DNA from: Phialophora verrucosa
Lineage: Eukaryota > Ascomycota > Eurotiomycetes > Chaetothyriales > Herpotrichiellaceae
Assembly: GCA_002099365.1 (NCBI GenBank)
Contig: MSED01000007.1
Span: 372,001 to 436,000 of the forward strand
Reading direction: 5' to 3'
Length of the DNA: 64,000 nucleotides
The notes below the pieces were generated by a model. It was not told the DNA's origin and ran no database searches. It saw nothing but the letters and a program-made list of their open reading frames with translations. Made by a program: the position numbers and the translations under genes. Positions 33,348-45,631 of the stretch are shown one piece after another (within the stretch, counting starts at the first letter, position 1; each line of letters starts with the position of its first letter).

Positions 33348-34382
33348 TTACTTGAGCAGTTTCCGGGCGAAGGTGGGCAAGACGAAACTCGCTCTGTGGA
33401 TCTCTTTGTTGTAATACTTGCAGTATTTCTCCTCTTCCTCGGGACTCCATGACCGCAGAGGCTCCTTTACGTTTCGGTTCGGGTCCTTGCAGCAGACCAT
33501 GAAACCAATTTGGCCGGAAGGATAGGTGGGGATCGTGGTGTAAGCGTATTCGACGACTGGGAACACTTCCTTGCAGTCTTTCTTCAGCTTAGTGATGAGT
33601 GGCAGATGAAGCCATTGGTTCTCAGCTGGCGAGCACAGTGTTAGCAGCGTGGTCAATGCGGTTATTGTAAAACAGAGCCTTGCAAGCTCAAGGAGATGGG
33701 TAGGAAGAAGGGTGCGCACAACCTTGGGTAGTTATAACACCACCATCTTTCAAAGCTCCGTACAGGAGTTCAAAGTAAGGCTTCTGGAAAAGCGTCTCTG
33801 CTGGACCTTCGGGATCACTGCTGTCCGTAATAATGACGTCGAACTCATTCTTGCGATCCGCGAGGAACTTGAAGCCGTCTCCGATGAAGGTTTCGACCGC
33901 AGGATGTTGGTAGCCGATGGACATGCCAGGAAGGTACTTCTTGCTGACGCGAATGACGGCCTCGTCGATATCGCATAGGATGGCCTTCTCTACCGATTCG
34001 TGCTTGATGACTTCTCGCAGGACGCCTCCATCACCGCCGCCAATGACAAGGACTTTCTGGGGATTCGGGTGGGAGTTCATAGCCAGGTGTGTGATCATCT
34101 CTTGGTATGAAAACTCGTCCCTCTCGGTGCACTGGATGACATTGTCGAGGACAAGGACGGTGCCGTGGTCGCTGCTCTCGAAGACCAGGACGTCTTGGTA
34201 TTTAGACTTCTCGTGGTGCAGCACTTGGTTGACCTTGAGGGTCATGGCCTGGCCCGGCCACATGTCCGAGATCTCTCTGAACCAACCATCTAAGGGGCAT
34301 TGTGTTAGACATTCTTCTTCAGGAACGGTAGCAGGAGACAATGAATCGTACCTTTGATGGTGGGATGGGTGATCTCTGCCAT
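33348..34382 (-). CDS. SPE3: Spermidine synthase
   Basis: Three exons (34382-34352, 34289-33723, 33625-33348), 291 residues. It transfers aminopropyl from decarboxylated S-adenosylmethionine to putrescine. Marks: DGWFREISDMWPGQAM at the start, the SAM-like fold GGGDGGVLREV, the acidic set LCDIDEAV and GDGFKF, and the catalytic segment DVIITDSSDPEGPAETLF. Exon 3 supplies AENQWLHL and the C-terminal lid. The first exon is only 31 nt. Introns have GTACGA/TTAG and GTTGTG/CCAG borders, and the joined frame runs cleanly. No targeting signal, so cytosolic. Confidence 0.96.
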
Positions 34383-35032
34383 TGTGAAGGGTGAGCTACG
34401 AAGGTGGAAACGAGTGATAGCACGCGGGGTACGAATCAATGGCCGTTGAAAAGTCCGACGGGGAACGAGCGCGAGAATTGTAGCGGTCAATAAGGAAAAG
34501 AAGAGGAAGAAGGAGCAACTCCGACTGAAAAAGAACTGGGCAGCGACAACCAAGAAGCCGTGCGGTAAATGAACCCTTCAAGTTCGTCTTGTGACTGCGT
34601 CGAGTGAACCGCGTTTGTTCTCTTCTCACACTAAAAATTTTGTTTTCAAAGCGGGGTGCCAGTTTTGCTGTTCTTCGTCCATTCGTCACGTACGATTTGT
34701 CCCTGACGGGATGACCGGGGCCACACCAGGAATGGCTTTACCAAATCATCTTTGCGGCTAGGGCTTCACCAGGTCCCGTTGTCTGATGGCCAGTGTTTCT
34801 GAGTTCCGCAGCTTCCCGTCCCTAGCATTACCAGTCGCGCCACATGTAACCCTCAGGGAAAAGTTCCCAGGAATGTTGGAGAGGCAGCCACTAACTAGCC
34901 ACAACCGACAATGCCCAGAGTTTCTCGGCGGATACGTGTTTGAACAATTATTATTGTTGGCGAACACTCGCCTGAAACTGAATGATTTAAGAGGCTGTCG
35001 GCTCCAAAGCCGGATGACCGATACCAGCAATA
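34383..35032. other. Intergenic, promoter of SPE3
   Basis: 650 bp between the SPE3 start and the 3' end of the TRI12-type transporter. No gene seen. Confidence 0.5.
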
Positions 35033-37242
35033 CTACTGCTCAACTTCCTTCGTCTCCTTTGCCTTGGCTCCACCAATTTCCTTCTCCAGGTGAATCTCAA
35101 CATGGTTGGTGAAGTATTTCGAAGGATCTCGAACAGCCACCGCACAAGCCATTGCAATGACACCGAAGGGAATTGAAGCCAGCCAAGTGATGCGGAACCC
35201 ATAGGCATAGCCAAGACGAGCTGCCTCGACGGCATTGTCAAAAACCGATGCTGACACGCTGGGCACAGTGGCAGCCTGGCCTGGGACGCCGACAAGAGTC
35301 AATGATACCGCCTCGATCAAATCCGGGACAGTCTTGGCAGAGACACCTGCCGCCACAGCAGTGTTGGCGATGCGTTTGGCAACCTCTTTCGCCGAGATCT
35401 GGTTGAAAATGGATGAGAAAATGACCGAACCGACAGCTCCTCCCAGAGAGCGGAAAGTGCCAATCAGTCCAATGGCCACACCCAGGTCACGCTGAGGTAC
35501 GTGCAGCGAGGCTGTCGTGTAGCAATTGAGCGTGATCCAGCCGAATGGAAGCATGGCGAGGAATTGCACGGCCATGAGCCAGTTGATGTTATGTGGCGTG
35601 ATGAGTGCGGCAAGGCCGAAGAAGAGGGTTTGCATGAAAACAGAGAAGGTGAGTTGGATATGGACATGCTTGATATAGTGCACCAATCCGGGGATGATGA
35701 CGCCTCCAACAAGCTGACCAGCGCTATTTTACTGTTAGCCAGAACTCTCATTGCTCCGCCAGCCACGAATCCTTACCCAGATGGAATCGAATAAACACCA
35801 ATCTTGATCGGATCTGCGGTATGAAGGTAGAGGATTGTCTGAGCGTTGAGTGCCGAGGCGGCGAAGAACACCATGCCCGCGACGAAAACAAGCATGAGCA
35901 GTGACGAAAAGTTCCGGAAGCTCCTGAACAGGTACCATGGGAAGAGAGGATCCTTTGCCAGGGTGAAGTCATACACGAAAGATCCCAAAAAGACGAAGAG
36001 GCCGAGTATGAGCGGTGCAAGAGTCCCTGCCGCTTTCCAGGGCTACATATTATCATTAGCTGATTTGACACTCACACCGAAACGGGGACGGCTCTTTCGA
36101 AAGGCCAATTTTATCCATGAAAGGGTAGGATACTCACATAAGTGTTGCCACCGGAATTCAGGCCGTAGAGGAACACGGCCAGACCGGAGACAAAGAGGAA
36201 AGTGCCGATAAAGTCGAGCTCTTTGAATTCCTGCCACTTCGTCTTGCCATCGGGACGCGGGTGACTGGGCGGGAAATACACGAAGAATGTCCCGACAAGC
36301 GAAAATCCTCCATACCCCATTCTGCAAATATCCATTAGTTTGCACTGATATTGACGGATGATCGCAGCAACCACTTCGAAGAAGATTGGCTCTGTCGGAT
36401 GCCGACAAGACTTACGCGATATAGTACATGACTCGCCAACTTGCGTGAGACAGAAGAGCATTGGCAAGGAGCGTTCCTGCAATGGCCCAGCTGGCGAGAT
36501 TGAGTTCTGTCCAGGCGAGACCGACACCACGCCACTTGTTGGGCAAGATTTCAGAGATACCTGTTCGGGGCGTTAGGAGGACGCCGCTCTCTATCGAGCC
36601 AGAGAGCATGCTTACCAGCGTAAGCGACAGATACTGTGCCAATGGAACCTCCCAAAATGACCTCGCCAGCAATAAGCTGGTTCATGCTTTGTGCGCTGCA
36701 TGCAACAGCACCGCCAATCTGTGCCATTGTTAGAGAGCAGTACTGGGGTCAAACGGGTGGTCTCGGGTGTCCCAGCTCTCTCGGCTGGGAAATCGCAATG
36801 GGCGCAGCAATTGTCACGCCGTAACCCAACATGAGCAGGAAGGAGAAGAACATACGATGGTGAGGAGTTGCCCAACAAGTATAACGTATCGTCGACCGAA
36901 CACATCCGACAGTCTTCCTGCAATCGAAAAGCCGACGGCGGCGGCGGCGCCCCAGCCAGACGGTATCCAAAAGTCGATATTCTCGCCGCCCAACTTTTGA
37001 CTCAGTTGCACTAAAATGGGCGTTGCCAGAATAAAACCGAAAATAATCGGACCGGTAAAAGACGTCCCGAGGAAAAGAGCAGAGAGAATGACTGACAGAC
37101 TGAGCTTCTCAGCGTGCTCTGGATTGTCTTCGAGTGCAGCTTTGTGCGGGTCTTCATATCCGGCCGAGACGTCTTTGCCCTCATTGTGGGCGACTTCGAT
37201 CTCATGGTCCATGGCCGCTTTATGCTCTGCAGTCTCGTTCAT
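35033..37242 (-). CDS. TRI12-family MFS transporter
   Basis: Six exons (37242-36856, 36718-36616, 36560-36416, 36321-36138, 36042-35777, 35723-35033), 591 residues. It is a major facilitator of the 14-span type (TRI12 / fungal multidrug and siderophore-like exporters). An acidic cytosolic N-terminus of about 50 residues precedes the spans. MFS motif A is seen as GRLSDVFGRRYV, and motif C-like small-residue helices follow (AYAGISEILPNKWRGVGLAW). All five introns have GT-AG borders and the exon sum is exactly 3n. It is divergent from a cytochrome P450 736 bp away. The substrate is unknown; the family name does not imply a mycotoxin here, because no toxin-pathway gene is present. Confidence 0.9.
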
Positions 37243-37978
37243 GGCGGGCACCGTTGCTGACAGTTACGAGGTTCAATGCGGGATGCGGAGGAGGAGGAGG
37301 AGTACGAGCGGATGAAAAGTCTGGGGAATCAGAGTGAGACGAGTCACGACTTTTTGTATCAACTTCCAAAGTGGCTCTGATCAACCCTGTCCCTTGTCAA
37401 CTATCTGCCATGTGGAGGACGCGGTCGGAATGGCCTTTCCCTTCCTCAGCTCTAGGCCAGTTTGGCTCTTGAGGCTTGATCTCTGGAGTCGAGTTGGTCT
37501 AGCCTCTAGGCGTTTGGACTCCAGGCAAATGAGTCTTTGATGTGGAGGATCCGCCAGGGAAGTACCCATGGGCCAATGGAGGCCCCGTTATCCTAAAGCG
37601 ATTGGGCAAAAAGCTTAGGCGTGCTTGACCAAACCAGCGCCCTGGCCCACGACGCAGGCTTCCATCGCAGGCGCACTTTCGGCCGGAAGTCTAAGACCCC
37701 ACAATGCCCGGTCATTCTCCGCGTGGCTCCCCCGAAGGGTGTCTCGCCAGATTCGTGGGGCTGGAGGTCGGCTTGCGGGGGAATCCCACCTGGATCTCCA
37801 TCTGGCCATTCTTCACACTGCCGAAACCGCTGCTGACAAGGCGGAGATTATAATTGGGAAGGCCAAAGTCATTAATCTTGCCTGGGCCGCTCCCTTTGTA
37901 CTGTGTGTCGAATCGACTACCCAAGAACAGCAGGCTGTCAGTTGCGGGATACGAATTCGACCGAGGCAAACTGCTCCG
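37243..37978. promoter_or_regulatory. Divergent promoter, MFS exporter to P450
   Basis: 736 bp between head-to-head starts. The layout suggests co-regulation of an oxygenase and an exporter. No specific site was identified. Confidence 0.45.
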
Positions 37979-39578
37979 ATGGCTGACACAGCAAATCTTC
38001 GTTCTTTCCTACCATGGGCGCCGGTCATCCTGCTGGTGGCGTACTATCCGGTGCTTGTGATATACCGCTTGTTTTTCTCGCCTATGAGCAAGATTGCCGG
38101 GCCATGGATCACAAGAATATCCGACGTTCCGGAAGCAAATGCCTTGAAGGACAAAAGACGAGCTGAATGGGCTAACGAACTGTTTGCTCAATATCCGGAT
38201 TCCGTCGCGGTAAGGACGCGCCCGAATGCGGTGTCATTCAATCACCCGGATGCCGTAAAGGCCATCTACGGTATGTCGAGTTCATACAGCGGTATGTGTG
38301 TCCATACTGATAGAGGTTCCAGGCCATGGAAAGGGGGCCGAGGAGTTTGGCAAGTCAAGCTGGTACGATGCTTTCTCGACGACCGGCGAGTCCTTGTTCT
38401 CGACACGGTCGAAGAAGAATCATGCACGCAAGCGACGCATGGTCTCGCATGGTTTCAGCATGCAGTCTCTGTATTCTTTCGAGCCGTACGTTGACGCCGT
38501 GATGGAGATCTTCATTCAGAAGATGGACGAGTTCGCCAGCACCGGGCAGCCATTCGACATTTACTTCTGGTTCGAGCTCTTCACCATGGACCTGATGGGC
38601 GAACTTGCCTTTGGTCACAACTTTGGCGCCATCCAAGGCGGCAAACCGGTGAAGTACTCGAAGCTTGTAGAGCTGTCTCAGCGCTTTGCGAATTTGAGTG
38701 GTCTGTTACCGTTTGGCAAGTATAATGTGAAGGTCCTCAGCTGGGTGCCTTCCCCATATATTCAACAGCTGTATAAGGCACGACTTGAATATCTCGAGTA
38801 TGCCAGGCAAGCGCTGGAGAGTCGATTCCAGGACAACCGGAACCAGGCGCCCCTTGGCGGCAAGCCACGGCAGGACATTATGCAGCGATTCATCGAGGCC
38901 CAGGATCCAGAGACCGGCGAGCGAATGGGATTTCCCGAGCTCAGAGCTGAGGCATCCTCGTTGATGGTCGCTGGCGCTAGCACAGGGTCGGTGACTATGA
39001 ATTGGATGACCTACTATCTTCAGAAGAACCCGTCGGTAAGACAACGAATCATCAGTCAACTCGAGGAGATGTTTCCCGACAACCTTGACGCTGCGGCACC
39101 TCTTCCATTTTCGTCATTGAACAAGCTCAGCCTCCTCGAGGCCACGGAAATCGAGTGTTTACGAATGCACCCGCCAATCGGTTACTCTATGCCGCGCCTG
39201 ACTCCCCCTCAAGGCGCCGTCATCTGTGGTGTCTATGTTCCCGGCAACGTTGACGTCGGCGTTCCCGCACTTTCAATCGGGCGCAATCCAACTGTCTATC
39301 GCGACCCGAACACCTGGAACCCGGACCGCTGGTTCGATGAGAAGGCTGACTTGGCTACTATGAAGACGTGTTTCCTGGGCTTTGGATTTGGCAGCAGACA
39401 GTGCATCGGTCGGAACGTGGCGAATCAGTTCGTCATGAAAATGATTGCAACATTGCTGTTGAGATATGATATCCAGCTCGAGGATCCTAATCTTGTGTTG
39501 GGCACCAAAGAGTTTACGATTATGAAGCCGGACAGAGATTATAATGTTATCTTGAGGCCGAGAAAGCATTCAGCCTGA
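37979..39578 (+). CDS. Cytochrome P450, pisatin-demethylase-like group
   Basis: Two exons (37979-38270 and 38323-39578), 515 residues. It is an ER-anchored heme monooxygenase: an N-terminal hydrophobic anchor (about 12-32) is followed by SPMSKIAGPWITRISDVPEA. The I-helix reads AGASTGS, the ExxR motif is ECLR (in EIECLRMHPP), the PERF-equivalent is NPDRW, and the heme loop is FGFGSRQCIGR with the Cys ligand. The overall look resembles fungal P450s annotated as pisatin demethylase, which is a loose label. Splicing (GTATGT/CCAG) yields AIYGHGKGAEEFGKSS. Substrate unknown; it pairs with the divergent MFS exporter. Confidence 0.94.
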
Positions 39579-41187
39579 AACGACCTCCGGCAGAAACCTG
39601 TCGAAGAGTTGCCAGCACTCGAGATCCAGAGTGAGAACCTGGGCGATGTCCGGGTCTCACCAAACGATGGCAGAGCAGCGAGACTCGGTCCCGGCGGCCG
39701 ACGCGGCAACAAAATTGCTGGGGCAAGCCCGACTCTCTCTCTCCTACTGGGGCAGCCGCTACAAACATATCTGCTAGCCTGAGAGCCTCATCCGGAAGAA
39801 GTCCGCAGCTTTCCCTGTCAGGAGGAAAAGATGTGTTGCTTGAGCGCTGTTTTCCATGGGCAATTGGTATATACTCAAGTAGTTCTGCAGTGGAGATGGA
39901 CAATCTGGTCCTTCTACACCCATCAGAGCATCAGCTCTGAAAAGCGATGCTATGCAACTAGAAACTTTTACCGTGCACTCACCATTCTTGAGCGGGGTTG
40001 ATAAAATGTGTGTTGTCGTTGCGCGGACATGGCCTCGGCGCAGCGATAGTCCCTTGAACAATCGTCGCAGGCGATCAGCACTTCAAAGAGTGGCGTCTCT
40101 TCAAGGAACCCTGAATCCCACCGCGACCCGTGTGAACAAACAGATGGTCGGGCGGGGCCAGATGTGCATAAAACCACTGCCGCTTGAATTGACCAGGGCC
40201 ATCATATCTTGCATGCCATGGCCCCATGGTCATTTCCCTGGGACTTATGCTCGGGCCAGAGAACTCAGTCCATCACCATCATCACAACAGCACCACCAGC
40301 CAGTTCCGAGAACCACCCACGGCCTCACAAGGACTATGTAATATGCATCCATCCCGTGTTCGTTCTTTCAGGGCTCTCTGTCTCTCTAAGGTCCGCAGAT
40401 GACCTTCCCCGGCACGGGGACCCCCTTTCATCGGCGCAATAAATATGACCGACCCAACCGCCGATGCGGAGGTCGACCGGTACGAGTACCCAGTACTTTT
40501 CACTGTGTAATGATGCTTTGATCTGCGGTGACCCTTGTTCAAGCCGTGTCGGTCATGAGATTTGACTTTGACGGGGCCAAGTCTCCAGACAAGATCTCGG
40601 TGGATGCTTACCATTGCCACGGTACGTGGCGGCAATCAGAATCCTCGTACTACCGGTCGGTCTGTGTGGGGGATCCATCCTTCCTTTCCCGAGACAATGC
40701 AGGCTTGACTTGACTTGACTTCGGAACTTCGGTTGTCCCACGATCGCTGCTTGTGTGTTCATGATGATCCGGTGCGTACGACGTGTGTGCCTTTCCTGCC
40801 GGTCGTATACATGCTGTGGACTATGTACATCGTACTACTTGATCAAAGCTGAAGTGTGGGACTGGGGATCTGTCTGGGGGACATACTGTAGATGGGTGAT
40901 GGTCTTTGTTTGATGAGCCCATGCGCTTCATACCACCTATGTGAGTCGAATGGCCTTCGCAATCAATGTGTCGATTAGTTACGCCTCGAACTTCCTTCAC
41001 GGAAAAGTGGTCTTTCTGTCCGTGCACTCCCCCGTACTGAATTTTCGACAACGGGCAACGAACGAGTCAACGACATCGCTACCATGTATGAGTTTTCCAA
41101 GACGCTAGAGCAACTATATGCCATCTCGCAGATAACCTAGTACCCTGCCCTCAAGGGCTCCCTTGCGCTCATAGCCATGCCAGTATA
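39579..41187. other. Long intergenic stretch, no supported gene
   Basis: 1.6 kb with short frames on both strands and a small TTGAC tandem near 40704-40721. No domain recognised. The right end should contain the promoter of the CorA-like gene. Confidence 0.45.
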
Positions 41188-42989
41188 ATGCCTATCACGG
41201 ATGACAAGGCCGTGGCTGTGAAGGCCAGTGCCGTTTCTCATGTACTCTACGAAGCCCGGCCGCATTCGCGCATTCTCGGAGGGCAACCGCGTTTCCAAGA
41301 GACGTTTAGAGACTTCTCATTCGGCGAGGAGAAATTGGTGCATCGACTCACCATCCGCAATGGAACCCCTTGTTAGTTTAGCTCCTCTTTCATATCTCAT
41401 TCGTGCTTCGAGGGGAATGGAATGGAGTCACCCTGAGGTCAGACCGAAGTCTGACACAAGCAGGCAGGCCGTGAGGATATTGAATGTGCGAGGCTGGTGG
41501 AAGGCAACAACATACCAGGCAACGAAGCTGGCTTGACCATCTTGTAAGCTTGGTCCTGGAGAGATCTCGCGTGCGGCGTTTTGCTGATACGGAGCGAAGC
41601 TTCCTCCGATGCCTCCCTCGCAAACAAGTGGCATTGACAGCAGCTGCATTTGCCCAGCTTCTCGAAGCCTGTGACGTGCCGCCCTCGTATCTCGAGGTCC
41701 TGTCGAACAACAATGGAGTATACTCGTCCCATGTCCTGCGAGGGCACGGCGGCCTCACCACGCATTATTGTGTGATACAGAGACTCTCCTCCGCCCCGAT
41801 GGCGCGACAGAGTCAAAACTGACGATGAAGCAGACTTGATGGTCAAATTCCCCTTTGGGCCGTTTTCGAACGGTTCGCTCTTCATGTGCCATTCCCTCGC
41901 TACAGGGCGCACGACATGCATCATCTCGGCCACGCGGGCGCAGATCCTAGTCGAACGACTCTTCGAAGTGTACACTCACTCTCCGCCGTCTTCCAATTCA
42001 TCGAGCCCTTACGCATTCATCCCTGTCGCCGCTTTGCTCGAACACATCCGCATCGCAGACGAGGACGACCGTAATGACATCGACCAATCCGTCTGCCGGA
42101 TCGAAAACCGCTCCGGCGTCTCCCTGCACAACTTTGGGTCCCGGACCCGAGCCAAGATTGGGGAGTACGCTCTCCTACAGAGAGAACTGCACATGCAGGA
42201 CGCCCTGATCGCCATGGCAGAGCATTGCTTCTCATTCCATGCGAAGTTCGCGGCCTTCGTCATTGGAGAGGAGCAAATCTTCTCGGATCTATTATCAACG
42301 AGGCCGGCGGGAAAGGACAGAGGTCCATTCCAGCGAGAACAGGCCGACTATGTCCGCGCGAGCCTCACTCTCAATGCCAGCATGTCGACATGGACGCTAG
42401 AGCAGCTGCACGCCTTAGAGAAGAGGCTGAAAGTGCAGCTCCGGGTCGTATGTATTTTCCTTCACCTCCTCCCCCACCCCTTTCGACCATCTGGCGTTGC
42501 TGCCGTCCCCAGAAAGGATCTGCAGGACAGTAAGAATATCAGTGCTCAACTGCCCCGAACCTGACCCTTGAAACGGAGCCATTAACTCACCGTGAACCCA
42601 CATCTTAGATCGATTCGACAATCTCCGCGACCGACGCCCTCACGATGATTCGCCTCGCCCGAGCGTCCCGCTCCGACAGCAATACCATGAAAGCCATCAC
42701 CATCCTGACCATGGTGTTCCTCCCCGCCACGTTCGTCTGCTCGCTGTTCAGCATGGGATTCTTCGACTTCACCGCGACGGGAACGGACGAGGACGGCTCC
42801 AACCTCGCCGGGCCCACGCAGCACCGCACGATGCACGTCGCCGGCCAGTTTTGGATCTACTTCGCCGTGGCCGTCCCGTTGACAATCCTGGTGCTGGGCA
42901 TCTGCGCGGCGTGGCTGCAGTGGAGTTCACGACAGGGGGACGAAGGAGGTGAGGACAAGGTCGGCGCGGAGCCGAAGGGGTTGTTTTGA
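41188..42989 (+). CDS. CorA-like membrane protein (fungal, GMN-less)
   Basis: A multi-exon gene whose 5' junction is uncertain. Firm parts: an exon ending at 41769, exon 41834-42447, exon 42609-42989. The intron 41770-41833 (GTGTGA ... CTGAC ... CAG) joins HYYLMVKFPFGPFSNGSLF. The next intron, with GTATGT and TTAG borders, joins LRVIDSTISATDALTMIRLA. The C-terminus has the CorA-like pair of spans: MKAITILTMVFLPATFVCS then SMGFFDF, and FWIYFAVAVPLTILVLGIC. The GMN motif of true Mg2+ channels is absent; SMGFF stands at that place. A first exon from 41188 (MPITDDKAVAVKA ... RLTIRNGTP) is likely, but I could not find a phase-compatible join to the exon around 41500. Function unknown. Confidence 0.7.
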
Positions 42990-43923
42990 GGATTGAGGCC
43001 TGAGAAAGCACATGCGTTGCGAGAGGAGAGAAGTGATGAGCCTTGCGCGGGGCCTAGTCTACAGTACGAGTAGTCCGGTCAAGCAGAGAGAGGGGGGTTT
43101 AAGGGTTCCTGTTCTGTACTGTGCCGCACTATCCTCCCCACTGCGCGTCCTTCGGAGGTTATTATAGGAACCCTGTGCATGAAGGAAGGTACGGTATATG
43201 TATTGACTGGTTTGGTTGGCCTAGTGGTCTACAATGCGACTATCTAGCTGATTGCCTGATTACTCTCCATGACCCACACGCATCGAGCACGTCGGTACAG
43301 GGTACGTACAGTACACAATAATTCCAAGTCTAGGACGCTACCTCCTTGTCGACATGTCGGAGGCTCTTCTCCGTGGTGCATATTCAAGCACGTCTCATTC
43401 ATCGGTCCGACGTGGCTGGTCGGCCGGCCACGGGTCGGCAGTTCACAGCGATGACGGTCGTCGCTGGTGGACGGACGGATCATCATTGCGGTATCGTACT
43501 CTCTATCCGGTGGCGGCCTCAAGTTAACGTTGGCATCGGCATTAGCAGAAGCGTTGCTGGATGCGTTGCGCCAGGATCAACCTGAGATTTCGTGGCGTGT
43601 ACTTGGAACTGCTGTTCTCACCACGTTGTAGACTATAGACGAAGAGAGCGAGACGGGAACAACTAGAATAGCTGGTTGAAACAATGGCCTTGGCCGACAG
43701 ATTGGAGAGGGAAGAGACAGAAAAGCAGGCGAGGTTGATGCACTCGCTAGAGATGATTCATTCGTCGTGCCAAGCCATTAGGCAATGATACATTGTATTT
43801 CTGACGGTAATGATGGTGGTGATGAGCGGGTTGATTAGTCCCGAGACACATAGTCCGTCACAAGCACAACGTCCGGTCCATACCTCCCGCTCGAGGGTAT
43901 TCATGTGCTCAGACGTATCGGCC
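42990..43923. other. Convergent intergenic region
   Basis: About 930 bp between the CorA-like gene (+) and PEX14 (-) 3' ends. Nothing recognised. Confidence 0.55.
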
Positions 43924-45177
43924 TCACCTTGTGGGCAACGTGAACGGCTGGGCGGGCCGCGCTGTGGGGAAATTTCGTGAACTCAGAAACGCGCCCTTGA
44001 GGGCTCGGATCTCGTTCTTGAATTTCGTGGCCTCTGAGGTGTCTTTCTTGGCTGTCTTGTCACTGCTCTTGTCGCCTGTCCCAGGGCCGCTGTAACTTGA
44101 ATAGCTGCTGTTGTAGTCGATCTGGAAGGGGTTGTAGCTCGCTTCCAATTTGTCCAGCGTCGACTGGAAATCCGACATCGATTGCTGGAAGCGGTCTTGG
44201 GAGAAGTGTGTTGTTTGCGAGCTGAGGAGCGAAGAGAGGGTCGAGTGCAGGCTGCGCAGGCGGGAGGATTGTGATGTCGTCGGATCTTGTGCCGGCAGGG
44301 CATCGTCGTCGTCGTCCCAGAGGGACGTCGTGTGTGTAGGAGGGGGCGATGTCTGGGTTGCAATGTCGCGGTGGAAGAGCTCGGTGGGGTCTGAGTCTGT
44401 GGATTCTAGATCCTCGTCCTTCGGCTTTTGCTGCTGAGACTGCAGAGCCGAGAGGCTGGGTATATATGGGACGTGCGAGACGGTGGATTCGAGCTTCGTG
44501 TTGAGGGTCTCCAGGTCCGCTTTGGCTGTGTCGGCAAGTGAATGTCGCGCTTCGGTAAGGGATTCGAGCATAGGCTGAACGAGATACTTGCTTGCGCCCC
44601 ACGTGAGGACCGATACGCCCGCCAATGCGTAGGCTGCGTTGGCGAGGCGCTCGAAGGTGACGAGTGGTGGTGGTTTTTGGGGCTTGAGTAGGAATTCTGG
44701 GTATGTTATTATTGGAGGGATGTCTCGCTTAGGAGAGGGCATGGGTGTGGGTTCGTGTTGAGGCGCTGATTCTGAAGCAGGCGGCCGCAATGGTGAGGAT
44801 TCTTCTTGTTCTTGTTCTCTTATGCTAGGGCTCGGGCTGGTGTCGTGGATTGTTTTCAGTTCCGAGGTCTCGTCGGAGGCTGTTGAAGAGGTTGCTGGCT
44901 CGGGACCGAGCAGCTTTTCTATCCCATCTGGTTGTAGGCCTTTTTTCTGCAAGAACTCAACCTTGCTTTCTCGGGAAGCATCTCTTATCGAATCATCTTC
45001 GAGCGACTTTTGCGCTTGTTCGAGTAGAGGTGGTTCTGAGGTGGAGGGTGGTTGAGTCGTGTCTTGCCCAGCCGATGATTGATCGCCGGACGGGGCGCTC
45101 TGGTCTTTGGCGCTGGATTGCCAGCTCTGCTGCCATGCCGGAATGGAAGGCGTCTTTCTGGAGTTTTGATCTGCCAT
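43924..45177 (-). CDS. PEX14: Peroxin 14, peroxisomal docking protein
   Basis: Single exon, 417 residues from the ATG at 45177. It is a membrane component of the peroxisomal import docking complex that binds Pex5. The conserved Pex14 N-terminal helical motif is at about 63-90 (RESKVEFLQKKGLQPDGIEK). A long Ser/Pro/Glu linker follows. A hydrophobic segment near 180-205 (FERLANAAYALAGVSVL) could be the membrane anchor, followed by a predicted coiled coil (ESLTEARHSLADTAKADLE) and a Ser/Thr-rich C-terminal tail. The N-terminal motif lies further from the start than in yeast Pex14, as in the fungal Pex14/17 or Pex33 group. It is divergent from the INO80 subunit gene. Confidence 0.85.
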   Translation of the reverse strand: MADQNSRKTPSIPAWQQSWQSSAKDQSAPSGDQSSAGQDTTQPPSTSEPPLLEQAQKSLEDDSIRDASRESKVEFLQKKGLQPDGIEKLLGPEPATSSTASDETSELKTIHDTSPSPSIREQEQEESSPLRPPASESAPQHEPTPMPSPKRDIPPIITYPEFLLKPQKPPPLVTFERLANAAYALAGVSVLTWGASKYLVQPMLESLTEARHSLADTAKADLETLNTKLESTVSHVPYIPSLSALQSQQQKPKDEDLESTDSDPTELFHRDIATQTSPPPTHTTSLWDDDDDALPAQDPTTSQSSRLRSLHSTLSSLLSSQTTHFSQDRFQQSMSDFQSTLDKLEASYNPFQIDYNSSYSSYSGPGTGDKSSDKTAKKDTSEATKFKNEIRALKGAFLSSRNFPTARPAQPFTLPTR

Positions 45178-45631
45178 ACTGTATCTCCAGCGCAAGGGTT
45201 GAAAGGCCGGGAAGCAGAATGCGACATGAGGAATGACGGATCATTCATTCCCAGCTCATTCCCAGCCTCGGCTCATCCAAATAGTTAGGGCCAGAGGTTC
45301 ACCAGCCACAGCAGCCACAGTAGCCACACGCCAGGCCGCCACATCCAGATTTCATTTCCCAACCCGCTGTTGTTTGGACAGTGTAGTTGTCGAAATCCTG
45401 CTATCGCTATATCTATTTGTTATAGACAGCCGGGACAAATATTGTCCTTGTCAGAAATCTGCCTGCAACTTTCTAGAGTCGAGATATTGAGTGGATATTC
45501 TACGCCATCTAACAACAAAGCGCGAGGGCACGAGAACTTCACGAGGGATTCCGCGCCACTGGAGACGCAGAAGAGCGACACACCGCAGCGGAGAAGCTTA
45601 GGCATTTAGCCGAGCCTGGAACCTTGGAGCC
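45178..45631. promoter_or_regulatory. Divergent promoter, PEX14 to Ies2-like gene
   Basis: 454 bp between head-to-head starts. No specific site identified. Confidence 0.5.

Noticed and set aside
35033..37242. A trichothecene-type toxin cluster, suggested by the TRI12-family transporter
   Set aside because: No terpene synthase, acetyltransferase or other pathway gene is near. The family name covers many general exporters.
39547..39903. Minus-strand frame overlapping the P450 3' end
   Set aside because: It is partly the shadow of the P450 coding strand, with no similarity I can name.
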